Of a stretch of DNA of 59,348 nucleotides, positions 35,248 through 42,635 are shown one piece after another (within the stretch, counting starts at the first letter, position 1; every line of letters starts with the position of its first letter). The notes under the pieces were generated by a model. It was not told where the DNA came from, did no database searches, and worked only from the letters and a program-made list of their open reading frames with translations. The position numbers and the translations under genes are program-made. The stretch comes from JACZWL01 sp046756445 (GTDB lineage Bacteria; Pseudomonadota; Gammaproteobacteria; Steroidobacterales; Woeseiaceae). Location of the stretch: the NCBI GenBank assembly GCA_046756445.1, contig JBHHWI010000004.1, forward strand, positions 1 through 59,348, read 5' to 3'.

Positions 35248-35586
35248 ATGAAACCGAACAGGCAGGATTCCGCAAGGCGACAGAGCAAAGCCGAAGATGC
35301 GCTCTTCCGGGCTGTCATCAGTCTTCGAGACGTCCCGGAATGCCGCAATTTTTTCAAGGACTTGTGCACGCCCGCCGAGCTTCAGGCCCTCGTTGACCGG
35401 TGGCAGGTCGTCGAATGTCTGGAACAGGGCCTGCCCTATCGACGCATCCATGACCTGACCGACGTCAGCGTCACGACCATTGGCCGGGTCGCGCGATTCC
35501 TGAGCGACGGCTTCGGCGGATACAGGAAAGTCTTCGATCGCCTGAGCAAAAGGGGTAGTACCCGCAAGCCTCACCCCTCTCATTAA
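35248..35586 (+). CDS. YerC/YecD-type TrpR-family regulator (possible HisR)
   Basis: This 112-aa protein has the TrpR-like helical fold with RNFFKDLCTPAELQALVDRW and a helix-turn-helix in GLPYRRIHDLTDVSVTTIGRVARFLSDG. Genes of this family in front of his operons have been proposed by comparative genomics to be histidine-responsive repressors (HisR). It is the first gene of the operon, 10 bp before hisG, with a palindrome in its own promoter, so autoregulation with the his genes is plausible. Another ATG at 35235 is in a different frame. Confidence 0.8.
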   Translation: MKPNRQDSARRQSKAEDALFRAVISLRDVPECRNFFKDLCTPAELQALVDRWQVVECLEQGLPYRRIHDLTDVSVTTIGRVARFLSDGFGGYRKVFDRLSKRGSTRKPHPSH

Positions 35587-35596
35587 GGAACCCAAC

Positions 35597-36499
35597 ATGG
35601 AAACCCCCGAGCAGCGCATAAAGATTGCGGTGCAGAAAACCGGTCGCCTTACGGATCACTCGCTCGATCTGCTGGAACGCTGTGGCCTCAAATTCACGAA
35701 GAGCAAAGACCAGCTGTTCTGCTTCGGCGAGAACATGCCGGTCGACCTACTGCTCGTCCGCGACGACGATATACCCGGCCTCGTGAGCGACGATGTCTGC
35801 GATCTCGGCATTGCCGGCCTGAACATCATCGAGGAAAAGCGCCTCGCGAGAAGGCATAACGGGGGCGAAGCGCTTTTCGATCAGGTATATGCACTCGATT
35901 TTGGCCATTGTCGCCTGGCGATAGCGGCGCCCGACGGGACAGCGTATGCAGAACCGAAGTGCCTCGAGAACAGCCGCATCGCCACGAGCTATGTCGAGAC
36001 GCTGCAGAATTATCTGAATCAAAACCGCATCAATGCAGAGATAGTTTATTTCTCGGGCGCGGTCGAGATTGCGCCAAAACTCGGCAAGGCCGATTTTATC
36101 TGCGACCTCGTGTCCAGCGGGGCAACGCTCGCGGCCAATCAGCTTCGCGAAGTTCAGACCGTGATGGAAAGCGAAGCAGTCATCATTCAGACGCGGGCGC
36201 GCCTGTCGAAGCCGAAAAAAGATTGGGTAAGCAAAATACTTCAGCGTTTGGACGGCGTGTTACAGGTTCGCGAGAGCAAATACATCATGTTGCACGCGCC
36301 GCGGAATGCTCTTCCGGAAATCACGCGCCTGCTGCCTGGCTCCGAATCACCTACCGTCATTCCGCTGGACGGTAACAGCGACAAAGTAGCCGTGCACGCC
36401 GTCTGTCGCGAAAACGTGTTCTGGGAAACGCTCGAGAACCTCAAGAGCGCCGGTGCAAGCTCCCTGCTCGTGCTGCCAGTGGAGAAGATGCTGGCATGA
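35597..36499 (+). CDS. hisG: ATP phosphoribosyltransferase, long form
   Basis: This 300-aa enzyme joins ATP and PRPP in the first committed step of histidine synthesis. The length and the C-terminal ACT-like regulatory domain (about 225-300, starting near RLDGVLQVRESKYIM) mark the long, histidine-inhibited HisG that works without HisZ. Catalytic-domain signatures are KIAVQKTGRLTDHSLDLLERCG and ADFICDLVSSGATLAANQL. AAGGA lies 9 nt before the ATG. It overlaps hisD by 4 bp. Confidence 0.95.
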   Translation: METPEQRIKIAVQKTGRLTDHSLDLLERCGLKFTKSKDQLFCFGENMPVDLLLVRDDDIPGLVSDDVCDLGIAGLNIIEEKRLARRHNGGEALFDQVYALDFGHCRLAIAAPDGTAYAEPKCLENSRIATSYVETLQNYLNQNRINAEIVYFSGAVEIAPKLGKADFICDLVSSGATLAANQLREVQTVMESEAVIIQTRARLSKPKKDWVSKILQRLDGVLQVRESKYIMLHAPRNALPEITRLLPGSESPTVIPLDGNSDKVAVHAVCRENVFWETLENLKSAGASSLLVLPVEKMLA

Positions 36500-37812
36500 G
36501 CCTGGACACTGTCACCTGGACTGAACTAACCGCGGACGAGCGACGGTGTCTGTTGCGGCGCCCTGCCCTTCGCTCCGACTCGTCGATTCGCAATGCTGTC
36601 GATGACATCATCAAACAAGTTCGCGGGACCGGTGACGTCGCCCTGATCGAATTGACCAGTCAGCTTGACAGAGTCGCCTTAGACGACCTGCAAGTATGTA
36701 AAGAGGAATTCCATCAAGCTGAGAATGCGCTCTCTCCCACCGCAATCGAGGCGATCGAACTCGCAATCGGCAATGTGAAACGTTTTCACGAGGCACAGTT
36801 ACCGAGGCCAATCGACATTGAACCGATGCCCGGCATTCGCTGCGAACGCCTGAGTCGCCCAATTGATTCCGTCGGCCTCTACGTACCGGCCGGATCGGCT
36901 CCATTGCCGTCGGCTGCAATCATGCTCGCCGTTCCGGCGGCAATAGCCGCTTGCCCGGAACGAATCATGTGCACGCCGCCTCGACCGGATGGTCGCGCGG
37001 ACCCAGCCGTTTTGGTCGCCGCGAAACGCGCCGACATCGACTCCGTTTTCAAAGTGGGTGGCGCCCAAGCGATTGCCGCGATGGCATACGGGACCGAGTC
37101 GGTACCGAAAGTTGACAAGATTTTCGGACCGGGGAATGCCTGGGTTACCGCGGCAAAGACACAGGTAATGGGTGACCCGAACGGTGCCGCCATCGATATG
37201 CCGGCGGGACCGTCGGAAGTTATGGTTATCGCCGATAAAACAGCCAACGCCGAATACGTAGCCGCCGACCTGTTGTCGCAGGCCGAGCATGGCGAGGATT
37301 CGCAGGTCATCCTCATCACTACAGACAGGAAACTTGGGGACATCGTTAATGGTCAAGTTGCCGATCAATTAAACGTACTGGAGCGCCGTGATATTGCCGA
37401 GAAGGCACTCGGAAACAGCCGATTGATTCTCGCACCAGACCTCGAAACGGCTATTGACATCAGCAACGCCTATGCACCCGAACACTTAATTGTCCAGACA
37501 GAGAATCCGCGTGACGCATTGCCGTCAATCCGCAATGCCGGTTCCGTTTTTCTCGGTCCGTGGTCACCTGAATCTGCGGGTGACTACTGCAGCGGGACGA
37601 ATCATGTTCTGCCGACCTGCGGATTCGCGCGGAGTTACAGCGGCCTTGGCGTGGACCAGTACTTGCGCCAGATGACAGTACAGGAGCTTTCACAGGAAGG
37701 GCTCCGGTCGATCGCTGGCACGATCAGGGAATTGGCCGCGCTCGAAGGTCTCGATGCCCACGCAGAAGCGGTTCGAAGGCGCCTGAATGGCATCGGGAGG
37801 CAGGCGACATGA
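36496..37812 (+). CDS. hisD: Histidinol dehydrogenase
   Basis: This 438-aa zinc enzyme performs the last two oxidations to histidine. VGLYVPAGSAPLPS, the KVGGAQAIAAMAYGTES region, KIFGPGNAWVTAAK, DMPAGPSEVMVIAD and NAYAPEHLIVQT are family signatures. His and Glu of the catalytic base pair lie in APEHL. Length matches the family. It overlaps both hisG and hisC by 4 bp. Confidence 0.95.
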   Translation: MSLDTVTWTELTADERRCLLRRPALRSDSSIRNAVDDIIKQVRGTGDVALIELTSQLDRVALDDLQVCKEEFHQAENALSPTAIEAIELAIGNVKRFHEAQLPRPIDIEPMPGIRCERLSRPIDSVGLYVPAGSAPLPSAAIMLAVPAAIAACPERIMCTPPRPDGRADPAVLVAAKRADIDSVFKVGGAQAIAAMAYGTESVPKVDKIFGPGNAWVTAAKTQVMGDPNGAAIDMPAGPSEVMVIADKTANAEYVAADLLSQAEHGEDSQVILITTDRKLGDIVNGQVADQLNVLERRDIAEKALGNSRLILAPDLETAIDISNAYAPEHLIVQTENPRDALPSIRNAGSVFLGPWSPESAGDYCSGTNHVLPTCGFARSYSGLGVDQYLRQMTVQELSQEGLRSIAGTIRELAALEGLDAHAEAVRRRLNGIGRQAT

Positions 37813-38861
37813 GCATCGAAAACCTTGCCAGGCCGGAAATGCGGGACTTGCATTCTTACGAGACGGCAGCGCAGGTGGACGGCGCATTGCGCCTTCATGC
37901 GAACGAGGCACCCGAAAGCTCCAACACGCTCAACCGCTACCCGGAGATACGACCGGCGGCACTGCAGTCCCGTCTGGCCGATCGATTTGGCGTGTCCCCA
38001 GGTAACATTCTTGCAACACGCGGCAGTAGCGAGGCAATCGATCTGCTCATTCGAACATTCTGCCGTGCAGGTGAAGACAGCATAGTTGTTACGCCGCCGA
38101 CGTTTGCCATGTATCGAGTGTATGCGGCCATTCAGGGTGCGGCAACGGTCAGCTGCCCGCTGCTAGCCGAAAAGGAGTTTGCCCTTGATGCAGAATCAAT
38201 AACGACCAGCTGCGCGACATCGAGCAAACTTATTTTTGTCTGTTCGCCGAATAACCCAACCGGCAACGTCGTGCCAAGGTCGGAAATCATCCGCTTGCTG
38301 GAAGCACGCCGGGACCAATCCATCATTGTCGTCGACGAGGCTTATATCGAATTCAGCGATACCGGGTCCCTGGCCGGCCTGGTTCGCGTATACGAAAACC
38401 TGGTCGTACTCCGCACACTGTCGAAAGCGCTGGCGCTGGCAGGCGCGCGTTGTGGCGCAGTCATCGGCAGCACTGCGCTGATCAGAATGCTGAACGGCGT
38501 GCTCGCGCCATATGCACTGGCTACACCGGTAATCGAATGTGTGATGCAGGCGTTATCTGCCGACCAAAGCGAATCGGCCGAAAATCGCATCAAGGTAGTG
38601 GTCGCGGAGCGCGAACGTGTTCGTAATCAACTGGCAACCAACCCGGATGTTCAAAAAGTCTGGCCCAGCGAAGCGAACTTTCTTCTCGTGCAGTTTCGCG
38701 ACCTCGGGGAGGTTCAGAGTCGCTTGCAATCAAGAAGGATCCTGATTCGTGACTTCAACGGTAGCCCTGGGCTTGAGAACTGCGCACGAATAACCGTCGG
38801 CAGCCCGGACGACAACAGTCGTCTGCTTTCGGCCTTGAATCAGCATGAGGACGATAGCTAA
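37809..38861 (+). CDS. hisC: Histidinol-phosphate aminotransferase
   Basis: This 350-aa fold-type I PLP enzyme forms histidinol phosphate. LHANEAPESS near the N-terminus, FVCSPNNPTGNVVP, VVDEAYIEFS and the PLP Lys in RTLSKALALAGARCG are visible. It overlaps hisD by 4 bp and hisB by one base (TAATG), consistent with a tightly coupled operon. Confidence 0.95.
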   Translation: MSIENLARPEMRDLHSYETAAQVDGALRLHANEAPESSNTLNRYPEIRPAALQSRLADRFGVSPGNILATRGSSEAIDLLIRTFCRAGEDSIVVTPPTFAMYRVYAAIQGAATVSCPLLAEKEFALDAESITTSCATSSKLIFVCSPNNPTGNVVPRSEIIRLLEARRDQSIIVVDEAYIEFSDTGSLAGLVRVYENLVVLRTLSKALALAGARCGAVIGSTALIRMLNGVLAPYALATPVIECVMQALSADQSESAENRIKVVVAERERVRNQLATNPDVQKVWPSEANFLLVQFRDLGEVQSRLQSRRILIRDFNGSPGLENCARITVGSPDDNSRLLSALNQHEDDS

Positions 38862-39931
38862 TGGCGGACAAAGTACTCTTCATCGATCGCGACGGCACAC
38901 TAATCGAGGAGCCCGTAAATCATCAGGTCGACTCGCTGGACAAGGTACGACTCGTTCCAGGCGTTGTGCCGGCTCTGAATCAACTTGCTGATTCGGGTTA
39001 CCGGCTTGTCATGGTGACGAATCAGGATGGACTGGGCACGGATTCGTTTCCCGAACGGAACTTTCGGGAATGCCAGGACTTCGTCCTATCGCTGTTCGAG
39101 TCTCAGGGCATCGTGTTCGATGAGATATTCGTTTGCCCTCACCTTCCCGAAGATGCGTGCGAGTGCCGCAAGCCTCGGACCGGACTCTTGACACGCTATC
39201 TGGCCAGGACGGATATCGATACCGAAAAATCTGCAGTCATCGGCGATCGAGATACCGATTTACAGATGGCCGACGCGCTCGGACTACGGGGATTCCTGAT
39301 CTCGGACGGCGCTGACCAGGACTGGGCAACCATCAGCAGGACATTAAACGGCGGGATCAGGCAAGCCAGCCTCGAACGGAATACGCGAGAGACTGCTATT
39401 CATTCGGCAGTCAACCTGGATGACGAAAGCCTGATCAGCATCGACACCGGCATCGGCTTCTACGATCACATGCTCGAGCAGATCGCGAGGCACGGCGGAT
39501 TCAGTCTGCGCATGAGGTGCTCGGGAGACCTAAACATCGATGAACACCATACCGTCGAAGACACGGCCATCTGTCTGGGAACGGTCATTCGCCGCGCCCT
39601 GGGAGACAAACGAGGCATCGGGCGATACGGGTTCGTTCTTCCAATGGATGAAAGCGAGTGCCGTGTGTCGCTGGACTTGTCGGGTCGCGCGTATTTTGCT
39701 TTTGAGGGTGATTTTTCCCGTGAGCGGGTTGGTGGTTTGCCAACCGAACTCGTCAAGCACTTTTTTCGCTCTTTCGCAGACTCGGTCGGTGCTGGGCTAC
39801 ATATCGCGGTCAGCGGCGAAAACGCGCATCACATGGTAGAGGCGTGCTTTAAATCGGTGGGACGTGCATTGCGTCAGGCAATACGCCATGAGGGCACAGA
39901 GCTGCCGAGCACCAAAGGAACGTTGAGCTGA
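38861..39931 (+). CDS. hisB: Bifunctional histidinol-phosphatase / imidazoleglycerol-phosphate dehydratase
   Basis: This 356-aa protein is the fused proteobacterial form. The N-terminal HAD phosphatase (about 1-165) has FIDRDGTLIEEP, MVTNQDGLGT and VIGDRDTDLQMAD, with the zinc-binding CPHLPEDACECRKPR loop. The C-terminal dehydratase (about 170-356) has IDTGIGFYDHMLEQIARHGGF and DEHHTVEDTAICLG with manganese-binding histidines. The fusion is common in gamma- and some other proteobacteria. Confidence 0.96.
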   Translation: MADKVLFIDRDGTLIEEPVNHQVDSLDKVRLVPGVVPALNQLADSGYRLVMVTNQDGLGTDSFPERNFRECQDFVLSLFESQGIVFDEIFVCPHLPEDACECRKPRTGLLTRYLARTDIDTEKSAVIGDRDTDLQMADALGLRGFLISDGADQDWATISRTLNGGIRQASLERNTRETAIHSAVNLDDESLISIDTGIGFYDHMLEQIARHGGFSLRMRCSGDLNIDEHHTVEDTAICLGTVIRRALGDKRGIGRYGFVLPMDESECRVSLDLSGRAYFAFEGDFSRERVGGLPTELVKHFFRSFADSVGAGLHIAVSGENAHHMVEACFKSVGRALRQAIRHEGTELPSTKGTLS

Positions 39932-39932
39932 C

Positions 39933-40538
39933 ATGTCAGACAACGGCGTGGCAATCATCGACAGCGGCGGCGCAAATATCGCGTCGCTCAGATTCGCCTT
40001 AAGACGGCTCAATGTGGACGCTGTATTGACCACGGATGCCAAGATTATCCGCAACGCACGTCGCGTCATACTACCCGGCGTCGGAGCGGCCGCCGACGCG
40101 ATGCGGCGCCTGAAGCGACATCGGCTGGATAAATTGATTCCCGAGCTTGATCAACCGGTCCTCGGCATTTGCCTGGGGATGCAACTGCTCGCCGAGGCCT
40201 CGGAGGAAGACAGCGCAGAATGCCTCGGTGTTTTTGCTGGTACCGTGAAGAAATTGTCGGCAAGTCCGGACACGCCAGTGCCGAATACGGGATGGAGTCA
40301 AACTTCCCTTGTACGACAACATCCACTGTTGAACGGCATCGACGATGGCGGCTACTTTTATTTTGTGCATAGCTACGCGCTGCCGGTCTCGGATTATTCG
40401 CTCGCGACCGCAAATCACACCGGCATCTTCACGGCAGTCCTGGCGCACGAGAACTTCTGTGCAACGCAATTCCATCCAGAAAGGTCATCGGTTGCCGGTG
40501 CACGACTCCTTGCAAATTTTCTGGCGCTTGATTTGTGA
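39933..40538 (+). CDS. hisH: Imidazole glycerol phosphate synthase glutaminase subunit
   Basis: This 201-aa class I glutamine amidotransferase has the nucleophile Cys in GICLGMQLLAE and the catalytic His/Glu pair in CATQFHPERSS. It supplies ammonia to HisF. It starts 1 bp after hisB and overlaps hisA by 4 bp; the usual neighbour hisF follows hisA. Confidence 0.95.
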   Translation: MSDNGVAIIDSGGANIASLRFALRRLNVDAVLTTDAKIIRNARRVILPGVGAAADAMRRLKRHRLDKLIPELDQPVLGICLGMQLLAEASEEDSAECLGVFAGTVKKLSASPDTPVPNTGWSQTSLVRQHPLLNGIDDGGYFYFVHSYALPVSDYSLATANHTGIFTAVLAHENFCATQFHPERSSVAGARLLANFLALDL

Positions 40539-41275
40539 AAATCATACCGGCAATCGATTTGCAGGCAGGGAAGTGCGTCAGGTTGTTCCAGGGCGACTTC
40601 GAGAAGCGCACCGACTATGGCAATGATCCGGCTGCGGTCGCTCGCGAATATCGGGCAATGGGATTTAAAGACCTCCATGTGGTCGACCTGGATGGCGCCA
40701 GATGCGGAAAGCAGAAAAATCGGGGTTGTGTCGCCGCCATCGCATCGGAGACGCCATTGGTCATGCAACTCGGTGGCGGCATCCGCGACCGGCAGACTGC
40801 TTCTGCCTGGTTTACTGCCGGAGTAGCGCGCTGTGTTATCGGCAGTCTGGCCGTTACCGATCCGGCAACGGTAAGACGATGGCTTTGTGAATTCGGGCCG
40901 GATCGACTCGTCCTGGCACTTGATGTCAGAGTTGACGATTACGATTCGCCTACCCTCGTCACGCACGGCTGGACCCGAACGGGAGGCATAGACCTGTGGC
41001 AGTGTCTGGAGGGATATCTCGCGCACGGCATTCGACATGTCCTGTGCACGGACGTTGGCCGTGACGGCGCCATGGGCGGACCGAACCTCGCGTTGTACCG
41101 GGAACTTGTTGCGCGCTATCCCGAAATCTGCCTGCAGGTCTCAGGCGGCGTCAGACACGCGGCTGACCTGCGCGAACTCGACGATCTCGGCGCTGCTGCC
41201 GCTATTTCCGGCCGGGCACTACTCGATGGAAAGATCAAATCAGAGGAGCTGGAGCCATTCCTGCGCGTCGCATAA
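40535..41275 (+). CDS. hisA: ProFAR isomerase
   Basis: This 246-aa TIM-barrel isomerises ProFAR to PRFAR. It starts at GTG 40535 with IPAIDLQAGKCVRLFQGDF; the catalytic Asp8-equivalent is in AIDL. LGGGIRDRQTA, VLALDVRV, CTDVGRDGAMGGPNLALY and VSGGVRHAADL are family signatures. Its last 19 bases overlap the proposed 5' end of hisF. Confidence 0.94.
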   Translation: MKIIPAIDLQAGKCVRLFQGDFEKRTDYGNDPAAVAREYRAMGFKDLHVVDLDGARCGKQKNRGCVAAIASETPLVMQLGGGIRDRQTASAWFTAGVARCVIGSLAVTDPATVRRWLCEFGPDRLVLALDVRVDDYDSPTLVTHGWTRTGGIDLWQCLEGYLAHGIRHVLCTDVGRDGAMGGPNLALYRELVARYPEICLQVSGGVRHAADLRELDDLGAAAAISGRALLDGKIKSEELEPFLRVA

Positions 41276-42024
41276 TTCCCTGCCTCGATGTCCGCGACGG
41301 TAAAGTCGTCAAAGGCGTCCAGTTTCGAAATCACCGGGTCGTCGGCGAAATCGTCGAGCTGGCTGAGCGATATTGCCAAGAAGGCGCCGACGAGCTCGTG
41401 TTCTACGACATTACTGCAAGTCCGGACGCTCGCACCGTCGACCGGAACTGGGTCAGCATGGTGGCTTCAGTGCTGGATATTCCCTTCTGCGTCGCCGGTG
41501 GCATCCAGACTGTTGAGGATGCCGAAGACACTCTGAACAAGGGTGCCGACAAGATCTCGATTAACTCGCCCGCCCTCGCAAATCCCGGCCTCATTTCGGA
41601 TCTGGCATGCAGATTCGGTACACAGTGTGTCGTTATCGGTATCGATAGCCGTGAGGAAGCAGACGATTGGCAGGTCTATCAATTCACCGGTGACCCTGAC
41701 AAAGCCCGTGCAGCGAATCGGAGTACGGTTGACTGGGTCATTGAAGCGCAGGGGCGAGGTGCAGGCGAAATCGTCCTCAACTGCATGAACGAGGACGGCG
41801 TAAAGAACGGATATGACTGTCGACAGCTTTCAGAAATCCGTAGCAGTTGCCAAGTGCCCTTGATCGCCTCCGGCGGTGCCGGCGAACCCGAGCACTTTAG
41901 AGATGTTTTTGACAATGCCTCGGTTGACGGCGCGCTGGCAGCCAGTGTTTTTCACAATTGTGAGATCGAAATTCCCGCATTAAAGCGTTTCTTGAATAAC
42001 GCGGGCATCGAAATGCGCCTATGA
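41257..42024 (+). CDS. hisF: Imidazole glycerol phosphate synthase cyclase subunit, probable ATT start
   Basis: This 255-aa TIM-barrel closes the imidazole ring. The conserved N-terminus RRIIPCLDVRDGKVVKGVQF is encoded from 41266, but no ATG, GTG or TTG is in frame before it or for over 120 bp after it. ATT at 41257 gives MPARRIIPCLDV, the exact length of the usual MLAKRIIPCLDV, and lies 8 nt after AGAGGAG (41242-41248). Starting at GTG 41398 would delete 47 residues including the catalytic Asp. Other signatures are VAGGIQTVEDA, ADKISINSPAL and LIASGGAGEPEHF. Confidence 0.9.
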   Translation: MPARRIIPCLDVRDGKVVKGVQFRNHRVVGEIVELAERYCQEGADELVFYDITASPDARTVDRNWVSMVASVLDIPFCVAGGIQTVEDAEDTLNKGADKISINSPALANPGLISDLACRFGTQCVVIGIDSREEADDWQVYQFTGDPDKARAANRSTVDWVIEAQGRGAGEIVLNCMNEDGVKNGYDCRQLSEIRSSCQVPLIASGGAGEPEHFRDVFDNASVDGALAASVFHNCEIEIPALKRFLNNAGIEMRL

Positions 42025-42635
42025 CGTCGCTTCACGAAAAAATCGACTGGCAAAAGGGCGGCGGTCTCGTGCCGGCGATCGTCCAGCATGCTTTGTCCGC
42101 ACGCGTACTAATGCTCGGCTACATGAACGCCGAAGCACTGGCCGCGACGCTGTCGAGCGAATCGGTAACCTTCTACAGCCGGTCTCGAAACTGTCTTTGG
42201 ACCAAAGGCGAAACGTCGGGGAACAGACTTGAGCTACACAATATCGAGCTAGACTGCGATGGAGACGCGCTACTGGTGACGGCGGCCCCCACGGGACCCG
42301 CGTGCCACCTGGAGAAGCTCAGCTGTTTCGATCGTGATGCCGAGCTCCCGGGATTTGGTTTTGTCGGTCAGCTTGAATTCATAATACGAGACCGGATGGA
42401 ACATCGACCAAGCGAGAGCTATACCGCCCGGCTATTTGCCGAGGGCGATAGACGAATTGCTCAAAAGATGGGCGAAGAGGCAATTGAACTCGTGTTGGCT
42501 GCGACAACCGCGAGCCGAAACGAGCAACTCGAGGAAGCCGCCGATCTCGTTTATCACCTGCTTGTGTTACTCGCCAGCAAAGGGATCAGCCTTGCCGACG
42601 TCTCCTCGAAACTAAAGGCACGACACGAATCTTAG
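42021..42635 (+). CDS. hisI: Bifunctional phosphoribosyl-AMP cyclohydrolase / phosphoribosyl-ATP pyrophosphatase
   Basis: This 204-aa HisIE fusion carries out steps two and three of the pathway. The HisI part (about 1-115) has MLGYMNAEAL, TFYSRSRNCLWTKGETSGN and the zinc/magnesium ligands in DCDGDALL. The HisE part (about 118-204) has KMGEEAIELVLAA and EEAADLVYHLLVLL. It overlaps hisF by 4 bp and is the last his gene. Its TAG stop shares TTAG with the convergent fusion gene. Confidence 0.95.
   Translation: MTSLHEKIDWQKGGGLVPAIVQHALSARVLMLGYMNAEALAATLSSESVTFYSRSRNCLWTKGETSGNRLELHNIELDCDGDALLVTAAPTGPACHLEKLSCFDRDAELPGFGFVGQLEFIIRDRMEHRPSESYTARLFAEGDRRIAQKMGEEAIELVLAATTASRNEQLEEAADLVYHLLVLLASKGISLADVSSKLKARHES

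Noticed and set aside
41398..42024. hisF starting at GTG 41398 (208 aa)
   Set aside because: It would delete the first beta strand and the catalytic Asp in PCLDV, which is encoded upstream without interruption.
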